Notes: generated from the letters alone by a model not told the origin. A stretch of DNA of 59,915 bases from an uncultured bacterium (GCA_949299165.1 CASFZJ010000006.1:1-59915); one strand, 5' to 3'; shown: positions 17,860 to 27,404, counted from the first letter of the stretch. Numbers and translations: made by a program.

Positions 17860-18396
17860 TTATAAAGTTGCAAAAATTCGAATTTCATTAAAATTCAATT
17901 TATAAAAAGTTTCTTCATCAATTCTTAAATCTTCAAATAGCAACTCTCTCAATTGTTTAACCGAATATACTGGATCCATTTCGTATAATTTATCGCACAA
18001 TGCTTTTTCGGCTGTTGCGATGTTGAAACCATATCCATTTTTGATGATTGCCTTTATTCCATAACTGAAAACACTAGAAGGAACATCTCTATAAATGTAA
18101 GTACCAATTTTATTTTTGTATATTTTAGTTTTTCTCTTCTCAAAAGAAGCACATGTAAAAACATTATAAGTAGCTTCAGGAATTAAGTTATAAAATGCTA
18201 AAGCAAAATCAAAAGATAGATATGATGGCGCTAGTATATATTGAGCTAAGAGATAACCATCACCGTGAGAATTTGTTTCATAAAGTCCTCTTACTAAAGA
18301 AATTAAATTTCCTTTCTCTATTTCTCTAGCAATTTTTCCGTTGATATCTTTGTAATTATTATACTTTTGTTTAAGTTCAACAATATTAGTTATCAT
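17860..18396 (-). CDS. Orphan AbiEi-type antitoxin domain protein
   Basis: The 178-residue protein matches type IV AbiEi antitoxins: an N-terminal winged helix with LVRGLYE, then LAQYILAPSYLSFDFALAFYNLIPEA, the KRKTKIYKNKIGTYIYRDV segment and IATAEKALCDKLY. It ends slightly early for the family. No AbiEii toxin follows on this strand. The nearby toxin at 16926 is convergent and has its own partner. So this is either a solitary antitoxin or the remains of a second pair. Confidence 0.75.
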   Translation of the reverse strand: MITNIVELKQKYNNYKDINGKIAREIEKGNLISLVRGLYETNSHGDGYLLAQYILAPSYLSFDFALAFYNLIPEATYNVFTCASFEKRKTKIYKNKIGTYIYRDVPSSVFSYGIKAIIKNGYGFNIATAEKALCDKLYEMDPVYSVKQLRELLFEDLRIDEETFYKLNFNEIRIFATL

Positions 18397-18658
18397 TATT
18401 GATTTTCTCCACTTAATTGAATTTTTTACAATTATCTGGAGAAAATAAAGTACTTTTTTAAGAAATAAATAGAGAAATAAAACAGCTTGGTCTATTTAAT
18501 CGAAACAAAAGAAGACATATTTAACAAAAAATACTGCCTATCTTTTTAATGAAAAGACGAATTAAGGAACCTCTTCTAAATGATATATACGCAACTTTAT
18601 ACGTAAAGATAATAGGGAAAACAACGGCTATTCCGCTTGTAAGTAATCATATTTAATA
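18397..18658. other. Intergenic, nothing recognised
   Basis: AT-rich sequence with TTTTCTCC and GGAGAAAA as a distant inverted repeat near the AbiEi gene start (18407-18447). I see no gene or terminator. Confidence 0.4.
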
Positions 18659-20014
18659 TCAATACTCATTTTTAAACAAAGCAAAAATAAGATAATAAGG
18701 TAAAGTTATATATTCACCACTATAACCTATATTGTAATCGCCAAACTTAATTAATTTAACTTTGCCATAGTGATCAGGGTGAGACATTATTGTTTTTGAC
18801 GATTTTACATTTCCGCTTTTTGTTTTCACTTCAATTAATGTTGAATATCCTTTAAATGAGATGACAAAGTCAATTTCAAGTCCACTATTTTTTCTGAAAT
18901 AATATAAAGGCATATTAGCTTTATACAAGTTATCAGCAACAATTGCTTCATAAATATATCCTTTATTCATGCCAATTGTATCATTCATTATTGCTTCGAT
19001 TGTGTCAAAGCCATAACTAGCAATTAAAATACCAATATCTGAATAAAATAATTTAAAATCGTTTAAAATGGCGCCTTGTTTAAGTGGAAGCGAAAGATTT
19101 GATACATTATAAGTTTTAAAAGCGACATTTGCGTTTAATAAATAGTCAATTGCATCTCGTTTTTGTATGCCATTTCCACCAATGATTTTAGAAACAACAT
19201 AACGTTTGTTGTCATTATTTAATGATGTTGCGATAAGTTCAAAAGCATTTTGAATTCGAGAAATCTCAAATGGTGTATAAAGTGGCTCACCTTTTTCATT
19301 TTTACGTTTTGCTGGATCACCTTTGATATCATAAATTAAACTAGTTAATTTTTTAAAAGCCAAATTGTAATTTTTATTGTTGTTCAAAAAAAGTGATAAA
19401 ACTTCAGGATAGCCACCAATACACATATAAGTCTTATAAAGTTCTTTCATTTTTGAATGAATGCTATTTGGAATTGGAATTTTGTTTTTTAAACAGTTAT
19501 ATAAGAGATTAAGTTGGTTCGAATCATACCCAAAAGCCCAAAGAAATTCTTCAAAATCCATTGTTTTCATGAAAATAATGTCTTCTGCTCCATTTGGTTT
19601 TGGTACACTCTCTTGAATTTTGTTTTCGATATTTAATCCAATATAAGAACCACTAGCGATTACTTCAAATCTGTTATCTTCTTTAAAGCTTTTAAGAGAA
19701 AGGCGAGCATTTGGACAATCTTGAATTTCATCAAAAATTAAAATTGTTTGATTTTCTACGAAGCGAAAAGTTGGATCTTTAAAAGACAAAGAACTTATTA
19801 TATCGTCAACTTTTAGTGAATCTTTAAACGCATCCTTCATTGAAGGAGTTTCCCAAAAATTGATATAAATTACATTTTTAAAATATTTAGAAGCAAATTG
19901 TTTAATGCTTCTAGTTTTTCCGCATTGTCTAACGCCACTTACAAGTGCCGGAGAATGTCCTTTTGTGTTTAACCACACATATAATTCGTCATCAATCTTC
20001 CTTTTAAAATACAT
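18659..20014 (-). CDS. AAA_14/DUF4143 family ATPase
   Basis: The 451-residue protein has an N-terminal P-loop ATPase domain (GVRQCGKT at about 27-34, Walker B TILIFDEIQD, sensor VIASGSYIG). Its C-terminal DUF4143 domain has a PD-(D/E)xK-like pattern, GLEIDFVISF...LIEVKTKSG. The family is common and often mobile in gut bacteria; its role is unknown, and toxin or defence functions have been suggested. A three-copy tandem repeat starts about 50 bp upstream of the ATG. Confidence 0.85.
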   Translation of the reverse strand: MYFKRKIDDELYVWLNTKGHSPALVSGVRQCGKTRSIKQFASKYFKNVIYINFWETPSMKDAFKDSLKVDDIISSLSFKDPTFRFVENQTILIFDEIQDCPNARLSLKSFKEDNRFEVIASGSYIGLNIENKIQESVPKPNGAEDIIFMKTMDFEEFLWAFGYDSNQLNLLYNCLKNKIPIPNSIHSKMKELYKTYMCIGGYPEVLSLFLNNNKNYNLAFKKLTSLIYDIKGDPAKRKNEKGEPLYTPFEISRIQNAFELIATSLNNDNKRYVVSKIIGGNGIQKRDAIDYLLNANVAFKTYNVSNLSLPLKQGAILNDFKLFYSDIGILIASYGFDTIEAIMNDTIGMNKGYIYEAIVADNLYKANMPLYYFRKNSGLEIDFVISFKGYSTLIEVKTKSGNVKSSKTIMSHPDHYGKVKLIKFGDYNIGYSGEYITLPYYLIFALFKNEY

Positions 20015-20061
20015 AGAATTACCTTTATTAGTTAATTCATTATACCACGAAAAAACAATCT

Positions 20062-20150
20062 CGCACTAAATTTCAAGGGAGTTTTGGTGTCTTTCGCACT
20101 AAATTTCAAGGGAGTTTTGGTGTCTTTCGCACTAAATTTCAAGGGAGTTT
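20062..20150. repeat. 33-bp tandem repeat, 2.7 copies
   Basis: A unit beginning CGCACTAAATTTCAAGGGAG repeats with a period of exactly 33 bp at 20062, 20095 and 20128. The third copy stops after 23 bp. Copies are identical, so duplication is recent or maintained. It lies upstream of the AAA/DUF4143 gene, in its promoter region. No spacers vary between copies, so it is not a CRISPR array. Confidence 0.9.
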
Positions 20151-20236
20151 GATATTTAAAAAGTTAGAAAAAATGCCAATTTAATTCATAACGAAATTTT
20201 TGAGATTTGTTCAAATAATTTGAATATTTATACTTT

Positions 20237-21637
20237 TTAGTTCTTGTTTTCTAAGTTTTTAATTTCTTCAACTTCTGTTGCTCTTCTATTAATAACTTTC
20301 GGAAAAGTAGTAAATATTACAATTCCAGTTATAACTCCAGCAACTAAATCAGTAATGCCTTCTGACATATATACACCTTGAAAGCCAACTGTGTAAGTTA
20401 AGATAAAGCACAAAGGAATTAAAATAACAACTTTCCTTAAAGTTGCTAAAATAACAGCGCTCTTTCCTTGACCAAGAGCAACATTGATATTTTGTAAAGT
20501 CATTTGAATAACAAACATTATAGTTCCCATCAAAAATAATGGTGTATAAGTTTTAACAAGCGCCATTACTTCTTGATCAGCGCTAAAAACATAACCATAA
20601 ATTTCTGGAACAGACATCGATACTGTATAAATTACAATGTCAAAAACTAAACCAATTAAAAATGTATAAATAATTCCCTTTTTTAGACGAGCAGAATCGC
20701 CTTTCCCATAGTTATAACTAACAAAAGGCGCAATTCCATAACCTAGTCCATTTAATGGTAAAGAAATTAATTGAAGAGCACTTAGCATAATAGTTAAAGC
20801 TGCAGTATATGAACTACTTGTTCCGCCCGTTGCAATCTTTAAGCAAACATTAAATACAATTTGAATCATGCTTTCTGTTAAAGTCATAATAAATGGCGAT
20901 AAACCTAGGAATAAAATCGGCGCAATAATTTTCCAATTTAGCCTCATTTCTTTTAATTTCAGCGTAAAAGTCGACCCTTTTGTAAAAAATAAAATAATTA
21001 ACCAAATGAATGATGCAAGTTGAGATAAAACAGTTGCAAGCGCTGCTCCATCTACTCCCATATTAAAAGTAAAGATAAATAATGGATCTAAAGCAACGTT
21101 TAAAAGAGCGCCTAAAAGGGTTGTCCCCATCGCTAATATTGAATGTCCTTGAGCACTAATAAAAGGATTTAATCCTTGAACCATCATTATAAAAATTGTT
21201 CCTAAAGCATAAATTTTTAAATAACCTGTCGCGTAAGTGATTGCATTATCAGGACAGCCAAACAAAATAACTATTGGCTCTGCGAAAAAATAAAGAACAA
21301 GAGTTAAAATTAAGCCAATTATAAACAATAAAACAAACGAATTATTGAAAATTTTATTACTTCTTTCGTTGTCTTTTTCGCCTAAAGCCATTGATGCTTT
21401 TGGTGAAGCACCTAGTCCAATTAAATTTGCAAAAGCTTGAACGATAAGAGTAATTGGTAAAACAATTCCTAAAGCAGCTAGTGCTTCGGTTTTAATTTCT
21501 TCAATATTTGAAACATACATTCTATCAACTAAGTTATATAAAAATGTAATAAGCTGAGCAATAACTGCTGGCACTGTAAGCTTTAAAACTAAAGGAAATA
21601 TCTTTCCACTTTCAAATTCACTAGTAAGAACTTTCAT
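20237..21637 (-). CDS. MATE family efflux transporter
   Basis: The 466-residue polytopic protein has about 12 TM segments and MATE-typical segments: PAVIAQLITFLYNLVDRMYV, GLGASPKASMALGEKD, NPFISAQGHS in the first half and FVSYNYGKGD in the second half. Cation-coupled export of drugs or metabolites is the family role; substrate unknown. Monocistronic, with no nearby regulator. Confidence 0.9.
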   Translation of the reverse strand: MKVLTSEFESGKIFPLVLKLTVPAVIAQLITFLYNLVDRMYVSNIEEIKTEALAALGIVLPITLIVQAFANLIGLGASPKASMALGEKDNERSNKIFNNSFVLLFIIGLILTLVLYFFAEPIVILFGCPDNAITYATGYLKIYALGTIFIMMVQGLNPFISAQGHSILAMGTTLLGALLNVALDPLFIFTFNMGVDGAALATVLSQLASFIWLIILFFTKGSTFTLKLKEMRLNWKIIAPILFLGLSPFIMTLTESMIQIVFNVCLKIATGGTSSSYTAALTIMLSALQLISLPLNGLGYGIAPFVSYNYGKGDSARLKKGIIYTFLIGLVFDIVIYTVSMSVPEIYGYVFSADQEVMALVKTYTPLFLMGTIMFVIQMTLQNINVALGQGKSAVILATLRKVVILIPLCFILTYTVGFQGVYMSEGITDLVAGVITGIVIFTTFPKVINRRATEVEEIKNLENKN

Positions 21638-22203
21638 ATCAAAAACCTAATTGATTATAAGGTACTAGTTTTGAAAGTCAAACGAAAAAGGTTAAAAGTT
21701 TTGACACTAAGAAGAAGATTTAGTCATGCTTTTTTATTAAAGAATCAAGTTCACCATTTAAAACTACCTCTTTCTTTCTCTTATTAGCGAAAAATGCATA
21801 TTCCACCACATTTCGTCATTAGCTCTGATTAATGAAAATTAGCTAATCTATTAAATTCCGTAAAAATCATAAAATTCCTATAAATATTGCAAAAATATAG
21901 TCTTTTTGATTATTTTTCTAGAAAATTTTCATTTTTCATGGAAAAAATTGAAAAAAGTATATATTTTTAAATTTGCATTTTTAAATTTAATTAGCGAAAA
22001 ATGCATATTTAGAAAGGAATCGTCATTGATGATTATGAATCGCGATTTTTACTTTAACCAAATTATTAATAGAAAAAAATAGTAAAGCAATTAAAGTTAT
22101 AACGGGAAATAGAAGATTTAAATTCTTTTTTGCTATTTAATTTATACAAAATTTTTTTAAATAAAAAATAGTCTACTCCCCTCAAAATTTTTATAATATT
22201 TTT
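21638..22203. other. 566-bp intergenic region with a 20-bp direct repeat
   Basis: ATTAGCGAAAAATGCATATT occurs at 21783-21802 and again at 21990-22009, 207 bp apart. The sequence between is very AT-rich. A TATAAT at 22192-22197 lies 6 bp before the GTG of the next gene. No gene seen. Confidence 0.6.
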
Positions 22204-24183
22204 GTGGAACGGAATAAAATACAGAAAGAAAAAAGAGAATCATTAAATTTATCCTTTAAAGATTTAAAAGAGTTAACAAAAATTCCTATTTTTCATCTTA
22301 AAAATATTGAAAATGGACTTATTTATCCATCTAAAAAAGAGAAGGAAATATTAATTAAAGCGCTTCAAATTTCATCAAGCGAGTACGATGAAGCTAGCGA
22401 TTTACATTATCCTTATATATTTAAAAAAGATCCTAAATCAAATAGATTAGGCAGTTTACTTTCTTCAAAAATAATTTTAATTATTTCGATTTTACTATCT
22501 TTAATTTTTGGAATTTCACTAGGCTTTTCAATTAGAGAAAGTGTGCCTTATGCTTATAATGTTGAATCTTTTTACAATGAAAATTTAATTAAAATTCGTT
22601 ATGATTTGGTAAAAAAGTCTGCAAAAGTCGACTCAAATTATATTTTTTCAATAAATATAGATGATGCAAAAATTGATTATGTATTTAACGAAAACATCAA
22701 TTATATTCCTGAAACTAAAATTAATTATACCTTCAAAAATAGTGATTATAATTTTGTTTACTCTTTTAGTGCTGATTCTTTTGAAAGACTTTTAACTGTT
22801 AATGTCGAAAATTTAAATACGCACACTACTTTCACTTATTTCTATTTTTTAAATTACTTAGACGAAGGTTTGTATTTTGATCACGAAATAATAGATGAAG
22901 AAAATATTATTGAAAGTTTAGAGCTTGTTACCTTAGTTGAAAACTATTATCCATATATTTATGAAGCTGTCGATAGTTCAACAAAAGAGATATGTGCTAC
23001 TTCGCTTGATAATTTTTTAGATTATCTAAAAGATGGACAATATGCATGTTACTCACACGAATCAGAATTTTATTATATTTCGTTTATAATTTTTCTTGGA
23101 CTTTTAATTTCGCTTTCTTTACTTCTTTTTAACCTCTTTTTAAGTCACAAAAAGAACAAAAACGAAATTCAAGAAATTGAAAAAAAAGAAATTTTATGCA
23201 AAGAACATAAAGCGCTTAAAAAAGATATAGCGATTGTGCCATTCATCCAAGAAAATTGGTTGATTATTATGAGTCAAATTTTCTATTTTATCGCATCATT
23301 TAGCCTTTACTTAAGCTTTGCTAATATGTTTGAAGTAAATAATATTAACACCATTCCTCATATTGAAACTATTATTGATATTTTGAGAAATTGTTTACCA
23401 CTTGCAAATATCTTAATCCTCTTCTTAAATCTAAACCGAAAAATAATTAACAATAAAACGCTTAAAACTGCTTTAACTTATCTATTTATTGGATCTATTT
23501 TTGCTTCGCTTGAATGTATTTTAATCTATGATCTTTCAAGAGCTGATGATTTTTTCTTAAATCTTGTAATTTTATTTTTCCCTAAGAATTTATTCTTTGC
23601 AATGGGACTTTATGCTTTAATTTATTATTTCTTATTTCATGAGTCGAATAACTTAAATCAAAATAAAATAAGAAAAATCTTATTTAGATTGTCTTCTGTT
23701 CCTTTTTTATTTTTTTTAATCTTTTCTTTAATTTATCCTCAACTAATAAGTGCAGGAATTATCGAAATTAATCTATATCTCAATTCATTTTTAGCTTCAA
23801 TTGATATTTCCTTTTCCTTCTTAGCTTTAGGTTTCATCTTTATTAAGAAATTAGTTGATCTATTTTTTCTTTATATATATGGCGAAAGCAATTTCGCTAA
23901 ATATCAAAGGGGTAATCGATATCAATTTATAATGAATATCATTTTTATAGCACTTCTTCTTATAACTTTCATCATTGCTCTTTCATATTTCAACAACACA
24001 GATATGCAAACCATTTTAGGATTAGAAAACTTTATTTATGTTCCTTGTTTAATGCCATTTATTTTCTTCTTTAAGAAAAGATTTGATGAAAGAAATGTTG
24101 TTATTGATGGTATCTCTAGTGTTGCATTTTTAACTAGTAACATTTTGTCATACCTTTTAATTTTCTTAACTATTACTGCTTAA
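22204..24183 (+). CDS. Membrane protein with N-terminal XRE helix-turn-helix
   Basis: The 659-residue protein starts with an XRE-like HTH (residues 4-60; ESLNLSFKDLKELTKIPIFH, then a KNIENGLIYPSKKE recognition region). A TM segment follows at about 90-112, then a roughly 180-residue extracytoplasmic domain, a second TM segment near 290 and about ten TM segments in the C-terminal half. This suggests a DNA-binding membrane sensor. The GTG start has no Shine-Dalgarno site and lies 6 bp after TATAAT, so translation is probably leaderless. No close family recognised. Confidence 0.7.
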   Translation: MERNKIQKEKRESLNLSFKDLKELTKIPIFHLKNIENGLIYPSKKEKEILIKALQISSSEYDEASDLHYPYIFKKDPKSNRLGSLLSSKIILIISILLSLIFGISLGFSIRESVPYAYNVESFYNENLIKIRYDLVKKSAKVDSNYIFSINIDDAKIDYVFNENINYIPETKINYTFKNSDYNFVYSFSADSFERLLTVNVENLNTHTTFTYFYFLNYLDEGLYFDHEIIDEENIIESLELVTLVENYYPYIYEAVDSSTKEICATSLDNFLDYLKDGQYACYSHESEFYYISFIIFLGLLISLSLLLFNLFLSHKKNKNEIQEIEKKEILCKEHKALKKDIAIVPFIQENWLIIMSQIFYFIASFSLYLSFANMFEVNNINTIPHIETIIDILRNCLPLANILILFLNLNRKIINNKTLKTALTYLFIGSIFASLECILIYDLSRADDFFLNLVILFFPKNLFFAMGLYALIYYFLFHESNNLNQNKIRKILFRLSSVPFLFFLIFSLIYPQLISAGIIEINLYLNSFLASIDISFSFLALGFIFIKKLVDLFFLYIYGESNFAKYQRGNRYQFIMNIIFIALLLITFIIALSYFNNTDMQTILGLENFIYVPCLMPFIFFFKKRFDERNVVIDGISSVAFLTSNILSYLLIFLTITA

Positions 24184-24350
24184 TAAACAAATTTCATTAA
24201 TAAAAAATCTGAAAATTTAAATTTACCTTAAAAATTAAAAACCATATTTTCATAATTTTATTTTCGATTTTTGCAAAAATTTATACAAAAATGAAAAATA
24301 AAATTTTAATTTGTTGTAATTTGTTATAAAATATTTCTTAAGGAGAGATT

Positions 24351-25583
24351 ATGCTTTTAGAATTTTCTGTAACGAATTTTAAATCAATTAAAGATACATT
24401 AAAGATTTCTTTGGTTTGCCAAAATGAAAAAGATGAAACTAGTTACAACAATGTTTTTAAATTCCATAAATTAACCGTTTCTAAAGTTGAAGTCATATAC
24501 GGAAAAAATGCCTCAGGAAAATCGGCAATTATAGAGGCACTAGCAAATTTGCAAAGTTTATTTTTGCCTACAACTTATTTTCTGCCTTACACACCATTTA
24601 AATTTTCTGACTCAACTTTGAAATCGCCTACTACTTTTGAAATATTATTTACACCAAACAATTCTGAAAATAGTTCTATTTATAGGTACAAAATTTCTTA
24701 CAACAAACATGCAATTTTGTTTGAACAATTACAAAAATACGAATCTAATCGTCCAACAGAAGTTTATATTAGAAACTACGTAAACAACGATGAAATCATC
24801 AAAGTAAATCCAAAGTTTAATAAAAATAACTTTGCTGATTTATTCACTAATTCAGTTAAACCAAATATTCCTTATCTGAAATTATTTACTAATTTGTCTA
24901 TTAGTGAATTTTCAGAACCACTAAAATTTTTCACCAGTCAATTAATTAATATTTCTCCAGAAGTCACAAGAAGAGAACTCTTTGTTCCTGGAGATCAATA
25001 CATTGATGACCCTGAGTTGAAAAAATTTACAATTAATTTTTTAAAAAGCGCAGACATTAATGTTAGTGATTACAATATTGAAAAACAAATAATGCAAGTC
25101 GCTTCATTAAACAACACCAAAATCAATACCGAACTAAACACTCTTTATTTGCATCATTTTGGCGATGAAGCGGAAGGAAAAATACCATTAAATCAAGAAT
25201 CATTAGGCACTAAGAAAATGTTAATTTTGGCGCAGTACATTTACCGAGCCATTTCAAAACCATCCGTTATAGTTATTGATGAGCTTGAATCATCTCTCCA
25301 TCCGGAGCTTACAAAATTAATCTTGACATGTTTTTTAGATGAAACAATAAACAAATTCAGTTCTCAAATTATAATCACTTCTTTTGAAACAAGTTTGCTA
25401 TCTTTGGACTTTTTAAGAAAAGATCAAATTATTTTCTGCTATAAAGATAAAAAAACCTGCAAAACCTTCATCAAATATTTAAAAGAATTCTCACCAAGGA
25501 AAACAGATAATATCGAAAAACACTATATTGCTGGAAGATATGAGACAAATCCAGATACTGATATTGAAAGGATTGCCAATTAA
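24351..25583 (+). CDS. RloA-like AAA ATPase of a two-gene defence system
   Basis: The 410-residue AAA_15/AAA_21 ATPase is of the SMC/OLD-like type: LLEFSVTNFKSIKDTL, Walker A GKNASGKSA (51-59), signature-like region LNQESLGTKKM, Walker B SVIVIDELESSLHPEL and a following switch region. Paired with RloB-type proteins such ATPases occur in phage-defence loci. The start follows AAGGAGAG. The stop is directly followed by the rloB-like ATG. Confidence 0.85.
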   Translation: MLLEFSVTNFKSIKDTLKISLVCQNEKDETSYNNVFKFHKLTVSKVEVIYGKNASGKSAIIEALANLQSLFLPTTYFLPYTPFKFSDSTLKSPTTFEILFTPNNSENSSIYRYKISYNKHAILFEQLQKYESNRPTEVYIRNYVNNDEIIKVNPKFNKNNFADLFTNSVKPNIPYLKLFTNLSISEFSEPLKFFTSQLINISPEVTRRELFVPGDQYIDDPELKKFTINFLKSADINVSDYNIEKQIMQVASLNNTKINTELNTLYLHHFGDEAEGKIPLNQESLGTKKMLILAQYIYRAISKPSVIVIDELESSLHPELTKLILTCFLDETINKFSSQIIITSFETSLLSLDFLRKDQIIFCYKDKKTCKTFIKYLKEFSPRKTDNIEKHYIAGRYETNPDTDIERIAN

Positions 25584-26135
25584 ATGTCTTCAGCAAAAAA
25601 GTTAATAATTTTTTCATTTGAGGGGAAAAACAACAAAACAGAGTCACTCTATTTTAGGCACTTCATTCCGTGTGATGAAAACTTTATCTTAAAAACTTTT
25701 TCTTCAGGTTGTACAGATGTAAAAAATATGATCAACTCATCCAAGAGAAAAGCAGCTTGTTTAGGTTTTACAGCAAAAGATTTGCTTTATATTTTTATTG
25801 ATGCTGATTGCGATAAAAGTAAAATAGAATTAATAAAAAAGTATCGTGCAAAATTACCAAAAAATATAAAACTCATCGTTTCAAATCCTTGTTTCGAAAT
25901 TTGGTTCATATATCATTTCGCAAAATTCAATAAACCTATTCATTCAAATGAAGAGTTATTAAACAATTTAACAAAATTCATCCCTAATTACCAAAAGAAC
26001 AAGGATTATTTTGATCTATTAAAAGACAAATGCAAGGTTGCAATCGAAAATATAAAAAATGTTAAAGAAGCAAATAGTCTTTATTATAGTGAAGTTTATT
26101 CATTATTTGATGAGGATTTAATTAAATTTAAATAA
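25584..26135 (+). CDS. RloB-like (Toprim-fold) effector
   Basis: The 183-residue protein fits the RloB family: FSFEGKNNKTESLYF near the N-terminus (the acidic EG...E motif), IFIDADCDKSK, and the signature SNPCFEIWFIYHF. The fold is related to Toprim nucleases of OLD/AriB type; nuclease activity is inferred. No intergenic space separates it from the ATPase gene. Confidence 0.85.
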   Translation: MSSAKKLIIFSFEGKNNKTESLYFRHFIPCDENFILKTFSSGCTDVKNMINSSKRKAACLGFTAKDLLYIFIDADCDKSKIELIKKYRAKLPKNIKLIVSNPCFEIWFIYHFAKFNKPIHSNEELLNNLTKFIPNYQKNKDYFDLLKDKCKVAIENIKNVKEANSLYYSEVYSLFDEDLIKFK

Positions 26136-26206
26136 TAGGAAATTTTCGTTAAAGTTGGTGCGAATTAATGGAAAAAGAATCAAAAACTAAAACTTCTAAC
26201 CAAATT

Positions 26207-26273
26207 ATCAAAAAAACGGAAGTAAAACATCAAAAAAATCAGAAGTAAAACATCAAAAAACCTGAAGTAAGAC
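26207..26273. repeat. Three imperfect 22-23-bp tandem repeats
   Basis: ATCAAAAAA-(N2-4)-GAAGTAAAAC recurs at 26207, 26229 and 26252 with small differences. It follows the rloB-like stop and precedes the broken methyltransferase. A 26-codon frame beginning at 26168 runs through the first copies, but it has no family match. Confidence 0.65.
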
Positions 26274-26285
26274 TGGACAAAAAGG

Positions 26286-26490
26286 TGAATTATTTATACT
26301 CCTCTAAGATCTTTTTAACTATATCTTCATAATGAGAATAGACTCCGAAATACGTTCCATAACGATTATTTTCAAAATCAATACTAGCCGCGTTTTGAAC
26401 AAGAGTTTCGTGCATCTCTTCATATCCATATTCATCTATTAAACTTCTTACAGCGAATTCAACGATTTTGTCATAATCAACATCAATTGT
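26286..26490 (-). pseudogene. Fragment of an unidentified gene (C-terminal 60-odd codons)
   Basis: A minus-strand frame without a start codon encodes an acidic, helical segment (DYDKIVEFAVRSLIDEYGY... ending DIVKKILEEYK) and stops at 26286. Its upstream part is cut off at about 26490, where the methyltransferase remnant begins. It has the composition of real protein but no family I recognise. The 26490 junction probably joins two unrelated broken genes. Confidence 0.4.
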
Positions 26491-26495
26491 TCTTA

Positions 26496-26964
26496 TTTAT
26501 ACATCAGTTTTATTGCACAAGAAATGAAATCTAACGGCATAGAAGTTAAAGATATTTTGATTTGGCAAAAATCAAATCCTATGCCACGCAATATTAATCG
26601 CAGTTATGTACAAGACATGACATTCGCTATATGGGGAGTAAAAAAAGGTGCAAAATGGACTTTCAATAAAGAAAAAAATAAACCTTATATGCGCTCATTA
26701 TTTAAAGCGCCAATTGTATCAGGAACTGAAAAATTAAATCATCCAACCCAAAAAAGTCTGCAGATTATGTCAGACATTATTAAAATTCATACGAACAAAA
26801 ATGATGTTATTCTAGACCCATTTTCAGGCACTGGTTCAATTGGTGAAGCGTGTTTGCTTAATGGTCGAAAATATATTGAAATCGAAATAACACCAAAGTA
26901 CTATGAACTTTCCGTGAAGAGATTATCAAAGTATAACCAAATCCGAAAAATAGCACATTTTTAA
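26496..26964 (+). pseudogene. 5'-truncated DNA methyltransferase (N4/N6 type)
   Basis: The C-terminal part of a site-specific DNA methyltransferase is present: EVKDILIWQKSNPMPRNINR, WGVKKGAKWTFN, NHPTQKSLQIM, and the SAM-binding DPFSGTGSIGEACLLNGRKY. The catalytic DPPY/SPPY motif and the first about 100 residues are missing. Similarity continues some nine codons upstream of the first ATG (26524), then is lost. So this is a remnant, probably of a type II or III modification gene. No restriction gene remains. Confidence 0.8.
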
Positions 26965-26968
26965 ACCG

Positions 26969-27123
26969 GGGACCCAGAATTTAAGTCGAACCATTTATAA
27001 AATTTAAAAATACGATAAAATGCGTGTTTTTTATGTTTGGATAGACTCTTGCTAGGTACGGCAAAATCAATTTTCGTATTTTTTCGGAAAAGTGGATAGT
27101 TTTTTATAAAAGTGGGTATCCCC
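26969..27123. other. 155-bp stretch bounded by imperfect inverted GGGGAYACCC-like ends
   Basis: The segment opens with GGGGACCCAG and closes with AAGTGGGTATCCCC, an imperfect terminal inverted repeat. It contains no gene. It may be a decayed insertion element; this is weak. Confidence 0.25.
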
Positions 27124-27156
27124 TAAAACAGTGTCAACGTTGAGACCTAAAAAGTA

Positions 27157-27204
27157 TAAAAAAAGGCCGATTTTATCGTACTTTTTTGAGTGACAAATCG
27201 ACCT
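27157..27204 (-). terminator. Terminator of tRNA-Arg
   Basis: On the minus strand AGGTCGATTT pairs with AAATCGGCCT (one G-T pair) across a 21-nt loop, followed by seven T, just beyond the tRNA 3' end. Confidence 0.75.
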
Positions 27205-27216
27205 AATAAATTTCCG

Positions 27217-27293
27217 TGGCCTCCTAGGCAGGAGTCGAACCCGCAACCTTTTGGTTCGTAGCCAAATACTCTATCCAGTTGAGCTACTAGGAG
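27217..27293 (-). tRNA. tRNA-Arg (anticodon ACG)
   Basis: The 77-nt gene folds as a complete cloverleaf. Acceptor CTCCTAG/CTAGGAG, D arm GCTC...GAG, anticodon arm TTTGG-CTACGAA-CCAAA with anticodon ACG, T arm GCGGG-TTCGACT-CCTGC, discriminator G and encoded CCA. A34 is normally deaminated to inosine to read CGN codons. An inverted repeat CTAACGAA/TTCGTTAG lies just upstream. Confidence 0.95.
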
Positions 27294-27404
27294 AAGTCTA
27301 ACGAAGCGTTGTCTTTTCGTTAGCCGTTATATTCTATAATAATAAAACAAAAAATCAAGTATTTTCTTAAGCGATATGTCGGCAAAGCTCGTTTAGTATA
27401 AGCT

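Noticed and set aside
20062-20150. CRISPR array
   Set aside because: The intervening 10-bp segments are identical and too short to be spacers; no cas genes are nearby.
22204-24183. RodZ
   Set aside because: It shares the N-terminal HTH plus TM idea, but the many C-terminal TM segments and the length do not fit RodZ.
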